A stretch of DNA of 64,000 bases from DUVY01 sp036562755 (GTDB taxonomy: Bacteria; Bacillota; Clostridia; Christensenellales; DUVY01), in contig DATCJN010000026.1 of assembly GCA_036562755.1 (NCBI GenBank), positions 1 to 64,000 on the forward strand, given 5' to 3'. The notes under the pieces are model-generated. The model searched no databases, was not told where the DNA came from, and saw only the letters and a list, made by a program, of their open reading frames with translations. This document shows positions 50,915 through 60,701 of this stretch, one piece after another; the first letter of the stretch is position 1, and each line of letters starts with the position of its first letter. The translations under genes were made by a program, and so were the position numbers.

Positions 50915-52243
50915 TTAGCAATGGTCGCAGTGCTTTTTGTGTTCCTTAGGCTCAATTTCGACAAATTCGTTGTTGTCTTTTAAGAAAGCTTGGAACTTTT
51001 TCATAGTAATGTCGTTATAGGTGTAATTGTATTGCTGTTCGCTCATATTGGACATGTATTCGTCCACGGTCTTTTTGGCTCTTTCGGCGTATTCGGAGAA
51101 CTTTTCCTTTAACTCTTCTTCGGTAGCACCTAGGTTTTCTTTCTTGATAATTTCTTCGATAGTCCAACGCATCTTTACGGTCTTTTGAGCGTCAGCTTTT
51201 CTGCTTTGTCTAAATTCCGCTTCGTCGGAATTTATATATTTAAAGTATTGCTCCAGCGTCAAGCCCTGGTAAGACAACCTAAACTTCAAATCATCTAACA
51301 TGCGGTCAAGCTCTTCCTCAACCATTACGTCGGGAATATCCACTTCGGTAGCGTCTGTAATCATCTCAATGAGCTTGTTTTCTTTTTCCATGTCAGCTTG
51401 TCTTGTGCGCGCTTGAAGCAGTCTTTCCTTTATGGACGCTTTATACTCGTCCAAAGTTTCGTATTGGCTGGTGTCTTTTGCGAATTTGTCGTCCGCTTCG
51501 GGCAGTTCTTTGACAAAGATTTTGTGCAGCTTAATTTCAAACACCGCGTCTTTGCCTTTTAGATGATCTGCGCCGTAATCATCTGGAAATCTAACGTTTA
51601 TATCCTTGGTCTCGCCGATTTTCATTCCGATGATTTGTTCTTCAAAGCCTTCGATAAAGGTATGGCTGCCGATGGTCAATTCGTAGTTTTGGGCGGTTCC
51701 GCCGTCAAACTTTTTGCCGTCAACCGAGCCCGAAAAATCGATTACCACGATATCTCCGTTTTGAACTTCGCGGTCGGTTACTTCTACCTTTCTAGCGGCT
51801 TTTTCTCTTAGGTGGTATAATTCGTGGTCAACATCTTCGTCTGTTACTTCTACCTTTTCAACTTCGACTTTTACGCCTTTGTATTGTCCTAGTTTGATAG
51901 GGGGTTTAACTAAGACGGTTGCGATAACGCTCATGCTTCCGTCTTCGTTCATTTCGTCTATGCTGACGCTGGGCCTGTAAATAGGCTCAATATCGCGTTC
52001 TTTTACCAATATCTCGCTATATGATTTTGCGAAAATCTCGTTAAAGGAATCTTCAAAGAATATTGAAGGTCCGTAAGCGGCTTCCAAAGCCTTGCGGGGC
52101 GCTTTGCCCTTTCTGAAACCGGGCAAAGAATATTTATGTTTGTTCTTTTGATAAGTATGTTCTACCGCTTCTTCCCATTCTTGTTTGTCGATTTTTATGT
52201 TTAATTTAACTTCTTTCTCAGCTCTTTCTACTGTGTATTGCAT
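50915..52243 (-). CDS. tig: Trigger factor, ribosome-bound chaperone and peptidyl-prolyl isomerase
   Basis: This 442-residue chaperone has the ribosome-binding signature SLPGFRKGKAPRKALE near residues 38-53, an FKBP-type PPIase domain at about 160-245 (NGDIVVIDFSGSVDGKKFDG is its start), and a helical C-terminal arm domain. The end is acidic and His/Cys-rich (EIEPKEHKKHCDHC), which could bind metal. First gene of tig-clpP-clpX, read from a consensus promoter (52278-52306). The ribosome site is AGGAGAAA. Confidence 0.98.
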   Translation of the reverse strand: MQYTVERAEKEVKLNIKIDKQEWEEAVEHTYQKNKHKYSLPGFRKGKAPRKALEAAYGPSIFFEDSFNEIFAKSYSEILVKERDIEPIYRPSVSIDEMNEDGSMSVIATVLVKPPIKLGQYKGVKVEVEKVEVTDEDVDHELYHLREKAARKVEVTDREVQNGDIVVIDFSGSVDGKKFDGGTAQNYELTIGSHTFIEGFEEQIIGMKIGETKDINVRFPDDYGADHLKGKDAVFEIKLHKIFVKELPEADDKFAKDTSQYETLDEYKASIKERLLQARTRQADMEKENKLIEMITDATEVDIPDVMVEEELDRMLDDLKFRLSYQGLTLEQYFKYINSDEAEFRQSRKADAQKTVKMRWTIEEIIKKENLGATEEELKEKFSEYAERAKKTVDEYMSNMSEQQYNYTYNDITMKKFQAFLKDNNEFVEIEPKEHKKHCDHC

Positions 52244-52277
52244 TTAGAAAATTTCTCCTATAAAATATTGTCAAGTT

Positions 52278-52306
52278 ATTATACCCAAACAGGTAATGTT
52301 TGTCAA
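52278..52306 (-). promoter_or_regulatory. Consensus sigma-A promoter of tig-clpP-clpX
   Basis: Minus-strand TTGACA (52301-52306), a 17-bp spacer and TATAAT (52278-52283) match the consensus at all positions, about 35 bp upstream of tig. Confidence 0.9.
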
Positions 52307-52412
52307 ATGCAACTATGGTTTCTAAATGAGTATTTGTCACATTAAAAAATCGCTGTTTTTAATCAACGTTTTGGTGTATTATTATATTATTACTTAGACT
52401 TAGGGGTAACCG

Positions 52413-54116
52413 ATGCCTTTTGACGCTTTGACTTTGACCGCCGTAAAAAACGAACTGCAAAAATCCTTAATCGACGCAAGAGTAGAAAAAATCTATATGC
52501 CCGCGTCCAATTTGCTGGTCTTTAACTTTCACGGCAAAGCGGGAAAGCAAAAGCTGTTAATCGCTTTGGACAACTACGCGCGCATACATCTAACCGACCA
52601 AAATTTTGACAATCCTCTCAACGCGCCGGCGTTTTGCATGCATCTAAGAAAATATCTTAACGGCGCCAGGCTTACCGGTATTAGTCAGCCGCCTTTTGAG
52701 AGAATTTTGGAATTAAATTTCAGCGCGCTAAATGAGTTAAGGGATACGGTCAATTTCAAAGTCATAGCCGAAATAATGGGCAAGTACAGCAATGTAATCG
52801 CCGTCAACGAAAAAGGAATCATTACCGACTGTGTTAAACATATACACCCCGATCTAAGCGCCAAAACTGAACATAAGAGAGCGCTTTTGCCCAATTTAGC
52901 TTATTCTTACCCTGAAACGCCCGATAAGATAACAATTGACGACAAGGCAGAGTTTTTGAGGCGGTTGGACGAGTTTGAAGGCGGAGCGCTCAATAATTAT
53001 ATAATGGGTTTTTTAAAAGGCATAGCGCCCTCCGTTGTTTATTATTTGATTAAAGACATTACCCATCTTGACAGAATATCTAAAGAGAGCATTTATAACA
53101 GAATTTATGAATACTCTCAAAAAGTAATTAACAACGATATCTCGCCTTTGGTTACTTTAAAAGAGGGCGAACCCGATGACTTTTATCTTGTTCCCTTTGA
53201 TTTTGGACTAAACACTCAAAATTTTGACAGCATTAATCGGGCAATCGACCATTGCATGAGCTATAAAACGAGCGTCAGCGCCTTTAAGGTAAAATACAAC
53301 GAATTGCATCAAGTCCTAAAAAGCCTGCAATCCAAAGCCGAAAAAAAGCGTTTTACCGCCGAAGTTAAGTTAAGAGAGTCCGCCAAAGCGGAAACGTATA
53401 AGCTTTACGGCGAGCTGATTTTGAGCAACCTTCACAACCTTAAGATAAAAGCTGACAAGGTCGAGTTATACAACTATTACGACGACACATATATAACCGT
53501 GCCTTTGGACATTCAACTAAACGCTCAAGCCAACGCCCAAAAATATTTTAAGAAATACAACAAAGAGAAAAAAGGCGCCCAAATAGCTCAAGAGCAAATA
53601 GACGAGCAAAACGAGTTTATAGATTATCTTGACACTGTTTTAGAAAGCCTAAGGCAATGCCAAGACCTAGAAGATTTAAAAGAAATCGAATTAGAGATGC
53701 GTCAAAGCGGTCTAATAAAAGACGCCCAAAAGCAAACCAAAACGGTTATCAGCCGTTATAGAGAATATGAAATAGACGGTTTTATAATAAAAGTCGGAAA
53801 AAATAACCTTCAAAACGAAAGGCTCTTCAGAGAAGCCAAGCCCGACGATGTCTGGCTGCACGCTAAAGACATACACGGCTCGCATACCGTTATCGCGACT
53901 AATAGACGCGAAGTCCCCGACGATGTTTTGGTAAAGGCCGCCGAAATTGCCGCGTATTATTCCAAAGCGCATATGTCTCAAAACGTGCCCGTGGATTATA
54001 CATTAATTAAAAACATAAAAAAACCGCCCAAATCGGCTTTGGGCAGGGTAATTTATACTCAACAAAGAACATTATATGTAAATCCAAATAAGCGAGAAGA
54101 ATATCAAAAAAATTAA
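52413..54116 (+). CDS. rqcH: RqcH (NFACT/Rqc2 family), ribosome-associated quality control factor
   Basis: This 567-residue protein has NFACT-N (residues ~1-200, start MPFDALTLTAVKNELQKSL), a helical middle and NFACT-R at ~440-555, with the signature DVWLHAKDIHGSHTVI. RqcH binds stalled 50S subunits and adds alanine tails to incomplete peptides. Older annotations call it a fibronectin-binding protein (FbpA). It starts at ATG with AGGGGT. Its stop overlaps the convergent glmM stop by 4 bp and no terminator lies between them. Confidence 0.95.
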   Translation: MPFDALTLTAVKNELQKSLIDARVEKIYMPASNLLVFNFHGKAGKQKLLIALDNYARIHLTDQNFDNPLNAPAFCMHLRKYLNGARLTGISQPPFERILELNFSALNELRDTVNFKVIAEIMGKYSNVIAVNEKGIITDCVKHIHPDLSAKTEHKRALLPNLAYSYPETPDKITIDDKAEFLRRLDEFEGGALNNYIMGFLKGIAPSVVYYLIKDITHLDRISKESIYNRIYEYSQKVINNDISPLVTLKEGEPDDFYLVPFDFGLNTQNFDSINRAIDHCMSYKTSVSAFKVKYNELHQVLKSLQSKAEKKRFTAEVKLRESAKAETYKLYGELILSNLHNLKIKADKVELYNYYDDTYITVPLDIQLNAQANAQKYFKKYNKEKKGAQIAQEQIDEQNEFIDYLDTVLESLRQCQDLEDLKEIELEMRQSGLIKDAQKQTKTVISRYREYEIDGFIIKVGKNNLQNERLFREAKPDDVWLHAKDIHGSHTVIATNRREVPDDVLVKAAEIAAYYSKAHMSQNVPVDYTLIKNIKKPPKSALGRVIYTQQRTLYVNPNKREEYQKN

Positions 54117-55438
54117 CTTTGAAGTTTTGCTATTACCTCTTTTACCTTATCCGCAAGCCCTTGGGCAAGCGTTTGCGCCAGCTCTTCATCCTCGCATTCA
54201 ATCATAATTCTGACTTTAGGCTCCGTGCCCGAAGCGCGGATAAGCAGTCTGCCTTTATTGGCAAGGGCTGAGCCTATTCTTTCTATTTCGGATTGCAGGC
54301 CCTCGTCCTTTAGAATTTCGTATTTTAAATCGGTTTTTATATTAATATTGACTTGGGGGAAAGTCTCATAATCCGCCAGTTCCTGCACGGTCTTGCCCGT
54401 CTTTTTTAACACATTTACAAGTTGCAGCGCCGCCAAAATGCCGTCGCCGGTGGGAGCGAAGTTTTGCAAGATTATATGACCGGATTGCTCGCCGCCCAAA
54501 ACAAGCCCGCGCTTTTGCATCTCGCAAGCGACGAAGTGGTCGCCTACGTCCGCTCTTACGAGCTTAATCCCGAGTTTTTGGAGAGCCAATTCCATTCCCA
54601 TATTGGTGTGGTGAGTGCCCACGACCATATTGCCGTTTAATTTTTTGTTTTCATGTAAATATTTGGCCAATAAATAAACCGCCAAGTCGCCGTCTATGAG
54701 TTTGCCCTCTTTGGTGGCGGCTATTACTCTGTCGGCGTCGCCGTCAAATGCAAAGCCTATATCGGCCTGGTGCTCCATAGTTTTTTTAATAATAAACTGT
54801 TCGTAAAGCGCGCCGCAATCCACATTTATATCGTGTCCGGTATTATTGCAATTGTAGCAATAGACCTCGGCGCCCAGCCTTTCAAAAATTTTGGGCGCGA
54901 CTTCATATGCCGCCCCGTTGCTGCAATCCAGAACTATTTTGAGCCCTCTAAAATCGTCCTCAACGGTATTGATTAAAAATCGTATGTATTCTTCATGAGA
55001 AGACAGATCATGTTTTAGCGTTCCAAAAGTCTGGGAATGATTAAAATTGTTTTCTTCAATAAATTTTTCTATAAAATCCCGCTCGGGCTCGCCTAATTTA
55101 GCGCCGCTATTGTCAAATATTTTGATGCCGTTATATTCGGCCGGGTTGTGAGAAGCGCTGATTACCACGCCGAAATCGGCCTTATAAAGAGTTGTTATGT
55201 ATGAGACCGCGGGCGTCGTTAAAATACCCAAATCTATAACATTTCCCCCGCCCGCCAATATTCCTGCGGTTATCGCGCTCTTTAGCATATCTTTAGAAAC
55301 TCTGGTATCGGTGCCTAAAACTACTAAGGGCGAGCGCTTTAGCGCCGTCAAAGCGTTGCCCACTTTTGCCGACAATTCTAAGGTTAAATCTTTATTGGGG
55401 ATTCCTCTAATTCCGTCCGTTCCAAAATATTGACTCAT
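54113..55438 (-). CDS. glmM: Phosphoglucosamine mutase (GlmM)
   Basis: This enzyme makes glucosamine-1-phosphate for UDP-GlcNAc and peptidoglycan. The phosphoserine loop is VISASHNPAEYNGIKIF near residues 97-113 (the Ser of ASHNP), the metal-binding loop FDGDADRVIA near 241, and the sugar loop GGEQSGHII near 325. The C-terminus has RASGTEPKVRIMIE, which binds phosphate. Length (441) is normal. It follows uppP by 62 bp. In Firmicutes glmM is normally behind cdaAR, so its location with wall/EPS genes is a rearrangement. Confidence 0.97.
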   Translation of the reverse strand: MSQYFGTDGIRGIPNKDLTLELSAKVGNALTALKRSPLVVLGTDTRVSKDMLKSAITAGILAGGGNVIDLGILTTPAVSYITTLYKADFGVVISASHNPAEYNGIKIFDNSGAKLGEPERDFIEKFIEENNFNHSQTFGTLKHDLSSHEEYIRFLINTVEDDFRGLKIVLDCSNGAAYEVAPKIFERLGAEVYCYNCNNTGHDINVDCGALYEQFIIKKTMEHQADIGFAFDGDADRVIAATKEGKLIDGDLAVYLLAKYLHENKKLNGNMVVGTHHTNMGMELALQKLGIKLVRADVGDHFVACEMQKRGLVLGGEQSGHIILQNFAPTGDGILAALQLVNVLKKTGKTVQELADYETFPQVNINIKTDLKYEILKDEGLQSEIERIGSALANKGRLLIRASGTEPKVRIMIECEDEELAQTLAQGLADKVKEVIAKLQS

Positions 55439-55500
55439 GATTTTCCTTTAAGGTTTTTTTCGCTTATATATTATATGCCGTTAGTTTATTTAATGGTTTT

Positions 55501-56271
55501 TTACCACCAGGAAAACACATATTGGTTTAAGCAGCTTACCAACGCCAGAACAATTAAATACAAAGAAAACCATTTATAATTACATTTTTGAATTAATCTA
55601 AGCATTAATTTAATCGCCAAAAAGCCGCTTAAGCCCGCCGCAATCATTCCGGCGATAACGCAAACAATGGGAACCGCGTTCCAATCCTGCACCTTGATTA
55701 TCTCGAAAAATCCCGAGCCTAAAATTACAGGAATGCTCATCAAAAAAGAAAACTTTGCCACGGTTTCCCTTTTTGCGCCCGCGTAAACTCCGCCGCTTAT
55801 TGTCGCTCCGCTTCTAGAAATCCCGGGAACTATAGCTACGGCTTGGGAAACGCCCATAATCAGGCTCACTTTTAAATCTAAGGGTTTGTTTCGAGGATAT
55901 TTTTTTCCTATAAATTCCGTCGCCAAAAGCAACAGCGCGGTTATCAAAAATCCTATCCATAAAAACTGCCCGCCGAACAAAGCTTCTATCTGATCCGATA
56001 ACAAGAGCATAACGATACCGGCCGGCAAGGTGGCTATAATTAAACAGCCCATCGTCTTAAACGGAGGCTTAAACAAATCTATAATATCTCTAAAGAATAC
56101 GGTAAAAACTGCGGCCAATGTGCCCACATGGAGCATTACGTCAAAAAACAATAAATCGCCTTGAACGCCTAAAATGTTTTGAAATAATACCAAGTGACCG
56201 CTAGAGGATATCGGCAAAAATTCGGTCAAACCTTGAACCAGCCCCAGCAGTATAGCTTCCCAAATGTTCAT
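55501..56271 (-). CDS. uppP: Undecaprenyl-diphosphatase (UppP/BacA)
   Basis: This 256-residue polytopic membrane protein recycles undecaprenyl pyrophosphate to the lipid carrier. The family motifs are GLTEFLPISSSGHLVLF near residues 15-31 and the second catalytic region GISRSGATISGG near 155. The frame extends one codon to TTG, but the ATG at 56271 has AAGGA six bases ahead. It lies between the tyrosine-kinase gene and glmM and fits with carrier supply for envelope polymers. Confidence 0.97.
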   Translation of the reverse strand: MNIWEAILLGLVQGLTEFLPISSSGHLVLFQNILGVQGDLLFFDVMLHVGTLAAVFTVFFRDIIDLFKPPFKTMGCLIIATLPAGIVMLLLSDQIEALFGGQFLWIGFLITALLLLATEFIGKKYPRNKPLDLKVSLIMGVSQAVAIVPGISRSGATISGGVYAGAKRETVAKFSFLMSIPVILGSGFFEIIKVQDWNAVPIVCVIAGMIAAGLSGFLAIKLMLRLIQKCNYKWFSLYLIVLALVSCLNQYVFSWW

Positions 56272-56308
56272 CAAAAGTCCTTTGGTGATAGATTATTGCG
56301 GCGCTTTA

Positions 56309-57022
56309 TTAATGATTTTCGCCATATGAATAACTATAATAATAATAGCGCCTACTGTTTTTCTTGGATTTATTCAGCACAACTCCCAATAAGTTGCCGT
56401 TGACATATTTTATTTCTTCGATCGCTTTAGAAACCTGTCTGTAATCAGATACGCCTTCTTCCACAACCATTACTACGCCGTCGCAGTTATTAGATAGTAT
56501 CAAGGCGTCGCTGACAACGCCTACAGGCGGCGTATCAATTATAATCCAATCGTATTCTCTTGTTAAGTTGGCGATTAAATTGGTCATCTCTGCGCTTAAC
56601 AATAACTTAATAGGGTTAGGCGATTTTAGACCCGCGGTCATATACCATAGGTTATCCACATTAGCTTTTTTGATTGCGTCTTCGACTTTGACGTCATCGC
56701 AAAGCACGTGGGTAAGTCCTATTGAATTTTCGTCTTTAAACAATCTGTGTACGCAAGGCTTTCTTATATCGCAATCTATCAGCAACACTTTAAAGCCGCT
56801 TTGCGCCATCGCTATGGCTAAGTTAGCGCTGATCAACGTCTTGCCCATATTTTCGCTGACGCCGGTAATCAATACCGTTCTGGAAGTTTTTTGAGCAAAA
56901 GTAAATCTTAAGTTAACCGCGAAAACTCTAAAAGCTTCCGCAAACGAAAAGTTAACATCCTTGTCCGTAATTAAGGGATAATTTCCCTTTTTGCTGTTAG
57001 TCTTGTTCTTTTTATTAAACAT
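56309..57022 (-). CDS. CpsD/CapB-type bacterial tyrosine kinase
   Basis: This 237-residue BY-kinase shows Walker A in GVSENMGKTLISANLA near residue 53, Walker A' LLIDCDIRKP near 80, Walker B DWIIIDTPPVG near 157, and a C-terminal tyrosine cluster RRYYYYSYSYGE for autophosphorylation. It controls exopolysaccharide polymerisation together with the membrane modulator encoded just upstream (2-bp gap). Phosphorylation requires the cytoplasmic tail of that partner. The ATG has AAAGGTAA ahead. Confidence 0.93.
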   Translation of the reverse strand: MFNKKNKTNSKKGNYPLITDKDVNFSFAEAFRVFAVNLRFTFAQKTSRTVLITGVSENMGKTLISANLAIAMAQSGFKVLLIDCDIRKPCVHRLFKDENSIGLTHVLCDDVKVEDAIKKANVDNLWYMTAGLKSPNPIKLLLSAEMTNLIANLTREYDWIIIDTPPVGVVSDALILSNNCDGVVMVVEEGVSDYRQVSKAIEEIKYVNGNLLGVVLNKSKKNSRRYYYYSYSYGENH

Positions 57023-57024
57023 AT

Positions 57025-57849
57025 TTAATTACCTTTCTTTAATTCGGAAACATCGGGTATAGAAGCGATAACAGGAACATCAAATTTCTCTCTGATGTCT
57101 TCTTCGCTTTTTATCTTGACATCGTAATAGTTAATTATCAATATTACGCTAACCGCAAGTATCAAGCCGACCAGCGCGCCCAAAAACATATTGAGCGGTA
57201 TATTGGGCCTTATGACATCTTTTTCTTCCGGAATGCTGGGATGGTCCAAAACGACGTATTCGGCTTTTATGGTAACATCGGCTGACGCGGGCTCGCTCAT
57301 TGTCCTGACTTTTTTCATTGAAACATAATTATAGGACGCAAGCAAAACCATGCCAAATTCGGGATTTTTTACCACAACGGAAATGGTCAAAAAGCCTGTA
57401 TCTTCATTGGAAAAATTAAATTCAACCTCTTTTTTTAGACTCTTTTTGGTGTAACCCAATTCTTCAGCCCATTCGCCTACCGTTTTATAATCGGTTTCAA
57501 CCGAAATATCTGCATCTTTTTGAGACTGAATGGCATCATATGTCAAAAACAATTCTTCCAAATCTTGATTCCATATGTCTTCAAAAATATAATCCGCTTG
57601 GGTTATATGAGTCTTAAATTTTGAGACCAACTTATTAAATGCCTGATCCTCTTTGTTGGATAAGCTGGCGCCCGGTTCGCTGCCTTCTATTATTTTGCTC
57701 AAATAAGATGTGGTTTTAATTTCATATTTATCGTCTATTAGGAAAAACGAAAACAAGAACATTAGTAACGCGCCGGCTAACACAAAGGCCAAAATTATCT
57801 TCCATTTTTTTATGATAATAAAAAAATAATCTTTGAGAGAAAGTTCCAA
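57025..57849 (-). CDS. Wzz/CpsC-type chain-length regulator and kinase activator
   Basis: This membrane protein has two helices (about 13-35 and 216-238 of the start used here) with a large extracellular domain, and a short cytoplasmic end that activates the BY-kinase. The second helix region starts after the Pro-rich PSIPEEKDVIRPNIPLN, typical of the family. The longest frame starts at TTG 57888, but a TTG at 57849 has AGAGG eight bases ahead and gives LELSLKDYFF, the usual beginning, so I start there (274 residues). The promoter lies at 57893-57921. It forms an operon with the kinase, uppP and glmM. Confidence 0.88.
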   Translation of the reverse strand: MELSLKDYFFIIIKKWKIILAFVLAGALLMFLFSFFLIDDKYEIKTTSYLSKIIEGSEPGASLSNKEDQAFNKLVSKFKTHITQADYIFEDIWNQDLEELFLTYDAIQSQKDADISVETDYKTVGEWAEELGYTKKSLKKEVEFNFSNEDTGFLTISVVVKNPEFGMVLLASYNYVSMKKVRTMSEPASADVTIKAEYVVLDHPSIPEEKDVIRPNIPLNMFLGALVGLILAVSVILIINYYDVKIKSEEDIREKFDVPVIASIPDVSELKKGN

Positions 57850-57892
57850 AATAATAACCTCTAGTCTAATAATTTTGTCGAATAACAAGTTA

Positions 57893-57921
57893 ATTATAAC
57901 AACTTGGAATAATTATTTCAA
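57893..57921 (-). promoter_or_regulatory. sigma-A promoter of the wzz-kinase-uppP-glmM unit
   Basis: Minus-strand TTGAAA (57916-57921), a 17-bp spacer and TATAAT (57893-57898), 44 bp before the TTG at 57849. A start of transcription here would lie around 57886, after the alternative upstream TTG (57888), which supports the later start. Confidence 0.75.
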
Positions 57922-58036
57922 CATATATTCTTAGTGTTTTTTGAAAAACAATATTTTTAATGTTTCATGTCAAGAAAAACTATAAAAGAAATTTTTGTAT
58001 AAATCTAAAATAAAGCTGTCTTTTTTGATACCAATA

Positions 58037-58045
58037 TGTTATAAT
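58037..58045 (+). promoter_or_regulatory. Extended -10 promoter of the polymerase/ligase gene
   Basis: TG-T-TATAAT (58037-58045) is an extended -10 element 23 bp before the ATG at 58069, without a strong -35 box. Confidence 0.55.
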
Positions 58046-58068
58046 TAAAAAAAATCTAGGTTTTTTAG

Positions 58069-59427
58069 ATGAAATTACACGAGTTGGCCGAAACCCAGTT
58101 TTCTAAAGTCGTTCGGAAATTCGCTTCTAGCGTATTTTTTCCCCTATTTATCGCTATAATTTGCTACATTTCTTGGGCCTTTTCGCTAATTTTCGTCGGT
58201 TTGGGAATAGCAACCGCTTTGTTTGTCATATTAATGGTGACTCAAAAAAATTCCATATACGCATATCCTATCTTTTTGTTAATCTTTTATATGTTCCCGG
58301 ACTTTAAAAAATCCTATTATTTTACGGGCATTTATTTGGGAATTTGCGTAATAGCAGTTTTATACAATATTTTTGTTTATAAAGTAAAACTTAATAAAGG
58401 CGGATTGTTTTACCCCATTCTAGCCACTTTTTTTGCGGCCGCTGTGGGCGGAATTATTTATACGACCATTACATACGGATTTTTTAAATACATAAAAGAC
58501 ACCCTTTTTATTCTTTTATTGACAATTTCTTTCGGCGGCGGGTATTTGTTTTTAAATAACACGGTATCTACGCAGGAAGTTAATTATAAAAAATATATTT
58601 CCATTACATTTTGCTTTCTTTCGGTATTGCTTATAGCCCAAATGGTGACATATTACTGCAATGTTGAAGACGTTCTAAAAGCCATAGCTAACAAGACCTT
58701 GCGCATAGGCTGGGGCAATACCAACACTTTGGCGACCATGCTAATGGTTACCATTCCTTTTATCTTATACCTTTCAACCCAATACCGCTACGGCGCTTTT
58801 TTAACCATATGGGCTTTTTTAGTTTACGGCGCCATATGGGTAACGGAATCCCGCGGCTGCATTCTTGTTTCCACGCCGTTATTGCTTTTTTATGTTATTT
58901 ATCTAATCATAAAATCTAAAGGCCTCACAAGGAATTTATTAATCGCCATTATGGCGGCTTTGATAATAGCCGCCGCGGCGATATGTATTATTTTTAGAGA
59001 CTATTTATATCAAGTTTTTTCAAAAATGCTCCAAAAAGGCCTGGACGACAGCGGCAGAATTGAATTATATCAAGAAGCTTGGGAACTGTTCAAAAAGCAC
59101 TTTATATTTGGCACGGGTTATTTTTATAAGACCGATCAAACCAAAAGCTTTATGTATATGTTCCACAGCACGCCTTTGCAGATAATGGCAAATTTAGGCG
59201 TGGTGGGCGTTATAGCTTTTGCTTATTTTTATTATCATAAATATAAAATCTTATATAAAAACATCAAGAGTTCTTTCGGCATGGCAATAATTATGTCAAT
59301 CTTGTCGCTGGAACTCTATGGATTAATAGACGTTTCTTTGGTAGTATATTTTATGGCAATTACCACTATTTTGCTGTTAATAATCGCTCAAAGAAATTCA
59401 AATGAAAAATTAGAGGGAAGAGAATGA
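58069..59427 (+). CDS. O-antigen ligase/Wzy-polymerase family membrane protein
   Basis: This 452-residue protein has about ten to twelve membrane helices and the large periplasmic-type loop near residues 315-375 (GLDDSGRIELYQEAWELFKK then HFIFGTGYF), a signature of the Wzy_C/O-antigen ligase family. In a monoderm it would polymerise or transfer exopolysaccharide. The GT2 gene downstream overlaps it by 4 bp (ATGA). Divergent from the Wzz/kinase unit. The exact polymer is unknown. Confidence 0.85.
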   Translation: MKLHELAETQFSKVVRKFASSVFFPLFIAIICYISWAFSLIFVGLGIATALFVILMVTQKNSIYAYPIFLLIFYMFPDFKKSYYFTGIYLGICVIAVLYNIFVYKVKLNKGGLFYPILATFFAAAVGGIIYTTITYGFFKYIKDTLFILLLTISFGGGYLFLNNTVSTQEVNYKKYISITFCFLSVLLIAQMVTYYCNVEDVLKAIANKTLRIGWGNTNTLATMLMVTIPFILYLSTQYRYGAFLTIWAFLVYGAIWVTESRGCILVSTPLLLFYVIYLIIKSKGLTRNLLIAIMAALIIAAAAICIIFRDYLYQVFSKMLQKGLDDSGRIELYQEAWELFKKHFIFGTGYFYKTDQTKSFMYMFHSTPLQIMANLGVVGVIAFAYFYYHKYKILYKNIKSSFGMAIIMSILSLELYGLIDVSLVVYFMAITTILLLIIAQRNSNEKLEGRE

Positions 59428-60701
59428 CGGAAGCGCTAAAAGTGATTGATAGTATCTCTATCGTAATGACTGTAATTTTACTGCTGTTAAGCTCTCATAT
59501 GTTGGTTTATTTCTTTGTTTCGGTTTTTTTGCCGCCCAAAAAATATAAAAAGGCGGATAAATTTTTCAGATACGGCGTAATTATACCCGCCAGAAACGAG
59601 CAAAAAGTAATAGCTCAGTTAATAGACAGCATAAAAAAGCAAAATTACCCGTCCCACCTTATAGATGTTTTTGTAGTCGCCGATAACTGCACGGACAACA
59701 CCGCCAAAGTAGCCAAGGAAGCCGGCGCAATCGTTTATGAGCGTTTTGACAATGTGAAGAAAGGCAAGGGCTACGCCTTAGACTATGTGCTCAAGAAAAT
59801 TTTCGAGGACTATAAGAACAAAGATTACAAAGGCTTTTTCTTTTTTGACGCGGACAACCTCTTGACCGAGGATTTTATAGATAAAATGAACGACGCGATT
59901 GCCGAAGGTCATAAAATTGTTACCGGCTATCGCTCGCCCAAAAATTACGGCGAAAACTGGATAGCGGCGGGCAGCGGAATGATTTATCTTGAGCAGTCCA
60001 GGATTGAGCACCGCGCGCGCACCAAGCTAAACACCTCAACCCATATAAGCGGAACGGGCTTCTTTGTCGATTACCAGATCCTAAAAGACGAAGGCGGTTG
60101 GCCGTATAAAACTTTAACCGAGGACTTGGAGTTCTCTCACGCCAAAGTGTTAAGCGGCTATAAAATCGTTCAATGCTACGACGCTATTTTTTATGACGAA
60201 CAGCCATCCAGCCTAAAAGACATGTTTAACCAAAGAGTCCGTTGGGTTAGGGGCAACTACAAATGCATGAGCTTGTTCAGCTTAAAATATTTAAAGACCT
60301 TTTTAACTACGGGACAGCTTGCCGCGCATGACCTTAACTTCGTATTGCTGCCCATTCCCATAATTACTTTTACCTGGGGAATAGGCTCGTCAATTGCTCA
60401 AATAATAATGGCTATTATTTCGCCCGATATCCTGTTGGGCGACATTATAATTAAATTCGTCATTATCTTGGCGGTCTTTTACGCGATTTTGTTCTTTATA
60501 GCCTTGACGGTTACTATACTCGAATGGGACAGAATAATCGCGCCTAACAATAAAAAAATATTATACGCCTTTACGTTCCCCATCAATATGGCGTCTTATG
60601 TAATAATAGTATATAGAGCTTTATTTAAGGTAAAGAATTGGAAACCTATAAACCGTTCCAGCACGGATACCATTGATTCTTTAAAAGCTAAGGCAAAATA
60701 A
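59424..60701 (+). CDS. Processive family-2 glycosyltransferase, membrane-bound
   Basis: This 425-residue GT2 enzyme has an N-terminal helix (about 9-35), then a GT-A catalytic domain with YGVIIPARNEQKVIAQLIDS, DADNLLTEDF (metal-binding DxD), the TEDLEF motif and QRVRWVRGNY (the QxxRW motif of processive enzymes), followed by two or three C-terminal membrane helices. It is related to cellulose/hyaluronan-type or N-acetylglucosaminyl transferases. Pair with the polymerase/ligase gene upstream. The convergent nnr gene ends on the next base, with no terminator between them. Confidence 0.92.
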   Translation: MTEALKVIDSISIVMTVILLLLSSHMLVYFFVSVFLPPKKYKKADKFFRYGVIIPARNEQKVIAQLIDSIKKQNYPSHLIDVFVVADNCTDNTAKVAKEAGAIVYERFDNVKKGKGYALDYVLKKIFEDYKNKDYKGFFFFDADNLLTEDFIDKMNDAIAEGHKIVTGYRSPKNYGENWIAAGSGMIYLEQSRIEHRARTKLNTSTHISGTGFFVDYQILKDEGGWPYKTLTEDLEFSHAKVLSGYKIVQCYDAIFYDEQPSSLKDMFNQRVRWVRGNYKCMSLFSLKYLKTFLTTGQLAAHDLNFVLLPIPIITFTWGIGSSIAQIIMAIISPDILLGDIIIKFVIILAVFYAILFFIALTVTILEWDRIIAPNNKKILYAFTFPINMASYVIIVYRALFKVKNWKPINRSSTDTIDSLKAKAK